Below, in pieces: positions 61,751 through 64,000 of a DNA stretch of 64,000 bases. Under the pieces are notes generated by a model. It had not been told where the DNA came from. It saw only the letters and a list, made by a program, of their open reading frames with translations, and ran no database searches. The DNA comes from Chryseobacterium populi (lineage in GTDB: Bacteria > Bacteroidota > Bacteroidia > Flavobacteriales > Weeksellaceae), in the NCBI RefSeq assembly GCF_000282115.1, contig NZ_AKJY01000032.1:44623-108622 (forward strand), read 5' to 3'. Numbering within the stretch: position 1 is the first letter of the stretch; each line of letters starts with the position of its first letter. The position numbers were made by a program, and so were the translations under genes.

Positions 61751-62506
61751 ATGAAAAAGTATCTCATCTTATCGCTCTGCTTTCTTGCACAGGAAGCCGG
61801 CGCACAGGAAGCTATACCCGATTCTCCGCCGGAAAAATTCAATATGATCAAAACAAATGTTACAGCATATGCATTCAGGAATATCAATTTATCATATGAA
61901 AGATCGATCAATCAATGGTTTTCCGTGAATATTGCTTTCGGAACCATGCCTGAGGGAAAAGCCCCGTTTATCAATGCATTTTTAAGTGATGAAGATGAAA
62001 AAAGGTTTCAGAATCTCGAAATAAAAGCGGTCAACTTTACCATAGAACCCCGGTTTTATTTAGGACATGGTTATGGCAAAGGATTTTATATTGCACCCTA
62101 TTACAGATATTCAAAAGTCTCTTCCAATACCTTTGATTTTTATTATGATTTCACCGTCAATAACCAGGCCGCTTTCCGGGTTCCCATTAAAGGTTCAGGC
62201 TCTGCAAACGGTAACAGCGGCGGGTTGATGGCAGGAGTTCAATTCTTCCTGACTCACAGCAAAAACCTTGTTCTGGACCTTTGGATTGCAGGTGCTCATT
62301 ATGGCAGTGGAAAAGGGGATTTCGTAATGACCAGCGATTACGTTCTCACCCCTGAAATGCAGGCCCAGCTAAAAAAAGAAATTGAAAACCTGGATATTCC
62401 TTTTGTAAAATATACAGTAGAAACCAATGCCAACGGCGCAAGAGTGAAAATAGACGGTCCGTGGGCAGGTTTCAGAAGCGGATTGTCGATTGGGTATAGA
62501 TTTTAA
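61751..62506 (+). CDS. DUF3575-like outer-membrane protein
   Basis: 251 residues with a signal peptide (YLILSLCFLAQEAGAQE). The mature part alternates amphipathic strands: FNMIKTNVTAYAFRNINLSY near 30, the typical DUF3575 beginning, FTIEPRFYLGHGYGKGFYIAP near 98, and a final WAGFRSGLSIGYRF ending in an aromatic residue, as in outer-membrane barrels. The region 205-235 (EMQAQLKKEIENLDIPFVKY) is helical and may be a periplasmic plug. Role unknown. No operon partner. Confidence 0.78.
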   Translation: MKKYLILSLCFLAQEAGAQEAIPDSPPEKFNMIKTNVTAYAFRNINLSYERSINQWFSVNIAFGTMPEGKAPFINAFLSDEDEKRFQNLEIKAVNFTIEPRFYLGHGYGKGFYIAPYYRYSKVSSNTFDFYYDFTVNNQAAFRVPIKGSGSANGNSGGLMAGVQFFLTHSKNLVLDLWIAGAHYGSGKGDFVMTSDYVLTPEMQAQLKKEIENLDIPFVKYTVETNANGARVKIDGPWAGFRSGLSIGYRF

Positions 62507-62637
62507 TTAGGTTTTATGCCTGAACATTGTTGCGTTAGAGAATGATATAAATTGAAGCATTTTACATTGTCAGGACATCCATATGTTTTTTTTAATTGCA
62601 ATTTGATATTTAAGCAAAAAAGGAATACCTTTCTCTC

Positions 62638-63930
62638 ATGAATTCATCTCAAATTACCACCGCTCAAAGAATTAAAGCAATTGTCGGTGGCTCCATAGGA
62701 AATTTGGTAGAATGGTACGACTGGTATGCTTATGCAGCTTTTGCCATTTATTTTTCCCATTCATTTTTTCCGGATTCGGATCTTAATGCCCAGCTGATGA
62801 ATACAGCCGGAATATTTGCTGTAGGATTTCTGATGCGACCGATCGGCGGCTGGCTTTTCGGAAGTATTGCAGATAAAATAGGAAGAAAAAAAGCAATGAC
62901 GCTTTCTGTTTTGCTGATGTCATTCGGTTCCTTACTCATTGCCCTTACCCCGACTTATAAAACAATAGGAATTTTAGCCCCTGCCCTGCTTCTTATGGCA
63001 AGATTATTACAGGGACTCAGCGTGGGTGGAGAATATGGCGTGTCCGCAACGTATCTCAGTGAAATGGCCGCCGAAGACAGAAGAGGATTTTATTCAAGCT
63101 TTCAGTATGTAACTTTAATCGGTGGGCAACTGATTGCATTGGGCATCCAATTGGTTTTACAGAAATTACTTTTAACGGAAGCCCAGCTGGAAGACTGGGG
63201 CTGGAGGATTCCTTTTGTAATAGGAGCAGTTCTTTCGATCGTTGCTTTATATTTGAGGGCCAACCTTCATGAAACCGAAGCTTTTGAAAACAAAATGCAG
63301 ATGAGTGAAAATAAGAAAGGAACCATCAAAGAACTTCTTAAACATCCAAAAGCCCTGCTTACTGTAGTAGGACTAACTTTAGGAGGAACATTGGCATTCT
63401 ATACCTATACTACTTATATGCAGAAGTTTCTGGTAAATACAGTTCGCCTTACCAAAGAGCAATCTACTTTAATTTCATTTGTTTCACTATTTATATTTGC
63501 GTGCCTGCAGCCGGTTTTCGGAGGATTGTCAGATAAGATCGGGAGACGCCCGTTACTTTTAAGCTTTGGAATCCTGAGAACGATATGTACTGTTCCTCTA
63601 CTTACTGCATTAAGCCATACCACATCAATGTGGGGTGCTTTTTTTCTGATTATGGCTGCATTGATTATTGTAAGCGGCTACACTTCTATTAATGCGGTTG
63701 TAAAGGCGGAACTTTTCCCATCTGAAGTACGCGCTTTAGGGGTAGGCTTACCTTATGCATTAACTGTCGCAATCTTTGGCGGCAGTGCCGAATATATTGC
63801 ATTATGGCTTAAGGAATCAGGGATAGAACATTATTTTTACTGGTATATTACAGCATGTATCCTGTTTTCACTGATTGTATATGCCGGAATGAAAGACACT
63901 AAAGAAAACTCAGCATTAGACAAGGATTAA
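62638..63930 (+). CDS. MFS transporter, metabolite:H+ symporter family (KgtP-like)
   Basis: 430 residues with about 12 helices. The MHS family signature is clear: GNLVEWYDWYAYAAFA in the first helix, the loop DKIGRKKAMT between helices 2 and 3, QGLSVGGEYGVSATYLSEMA in helix 4-5, RGFYSSFQYVT, and GLSDKIGRRPLL in the second half. Relatives import alpha-ketoglutarate, citrate, proline or shikimate with protons. The closest style is alpha-ketoglutarate permease, but the substrate is not determined. Complete within the window, with a terminator just after it. Confidence 0.92.
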   Translation: MNSSQITTAQRIKAIVGGSIGNLVEWYDWYAYAAFAIYFSHSFFPDSDLNAQLMNTAGIFAVGFLMRPIGGWLFGSIADKIGRKKAMTLSVLLMSFGSLLIALTPTYKTIGILAPALLLMARLLQGLSVGGEYGVSATYLSEMAAEDRRGFYSSFQYVTLIGGQLIALGIQLVLQKLLLTEAQLEDWGWRIPFVIGAVLSIVALYLRANLHETEAFENKMQMSENKKGTIKELLKHPKALLTVVGLTLGGTLAFYTYTTYMQKFLVNTVRLTKEQSTLISFVSLFIFACLQPVFGGLSDKIGRRPLLLSFGILRTICTVPLLTALSHTTSMWGAFFLIMAALIIVSGYTSINAVVKAELFPSEVRALGVGLPYALTVAIFGGSAEYIALWLKESGIEHYFYWYITACILFSLIVYAGMKDTKENSALDKD

Positions 63931-63953
63931 ACTGGTCATAGTCTAAAACAAGA

Positions 63954-63985
63954 GGCTGTCTCAAAAGTGAGACAGTCTTTTTTTT
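63954..63985 (+). terminator. Terminator of the MFS transporter gene
   Basis: GGCTGTCTCA (63954-63963) pairs with TGAGACAGTC (63968-63977), one G-T pair, then a long T-tract. Confidence 0.9.
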
Positions 63986-64000
63986 ATGCTCAAAAAGAAA

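Overview
The window looks like chromosomal DNA of a Bacteroidota bacterium of the Flavobacteriia, most like Chryseobacterium or a close relative in Weeksellaceae. The evidence is AT-rich DNA, two SusC/SusD pairs, a fused CcoN-CcoO oxidase subunit, TamB next to a lipoprotein form of TamA (TamL), promoters of the Bacteroidota TTTG-N19-TAnnTTTG type, and few Shine-Dalgarno sequences. There are no rRNA genes, no transposase and no CRISPR array. I annotate 55 protein genes, one tRNA and one FMN riboswitch. The species call is inference from gene style, not a database match.

Layout. 0.4-7 kb: htpG, a small lipoprotein/membrane-protein unit facing an XRE regulator that has three TTGTACAA sites, an alkyltransferase-like protein, a deoxyhypusine synthase homologue, arfB, menE and tRNA-Gln. 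7-13.5 kb: a PagL-like lipid A deacylase, an amino-acid permease, an XRE regulator and the cbb3 oxidase genes ccoNO and ccoP. 13.8-24.5 kb: tamB-tamL-yihY (envelope biogenesis), argS and a lipocalin-like lipoprotein. 24.5-34.4 kb: two tandem SusCD outer-membrane uptake systems on the minus strand, whose promoters share a 24-nt block. 34.4-41.1 kb: rnhB, yidC, pyrG, a YceI protein and radA.

41.1-49.6 kb: a 25-bp perfect inverted repeat, acpH, a DUF6702/HupE/M1-peptidase group, a DUF3108-like protein, a 43-residue double-glycine peptide, groES-groEL and a DinB protein. 49.8-54.5 kb is the accessory-looking part: small lipoproteins, DUF2695, a DUF6985-like protein, DUF2461, a VOC protein, a TPR protein and an internally deleted DUF2200 gene. 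54.5-58.4 kb: a dispersed repeat, then SDR, YciI and an ECF42-type sigma factor, a thioredoxin-fold lipoprotein and a DHFR-like protein. 58.5-64 kb: an FMN riboswitch with ribB, a TonB-dependent receptor, a DUF3575 outer-membrane protein and a KgtP-like transporter.

Most of the window is housekeeping. The signals I find most worth checking are: the XRE/lipoprotein/54-residue membrane-protein unit with its spaced operators; sigma-54-like promoter architecture shared by htpG and groES; the double-glycine peptide beside groESL; the 58-residue DUF2200 remnant beside a dispersed repeat; and three families of intergenic repeats. I did not find a clear new multi-gene defence or biosynthetic system. 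Small genes not obvious from long-ORF scanning were read by hand at 2320-2484, 4127-4273, 46595-46726 and 54296-54472.
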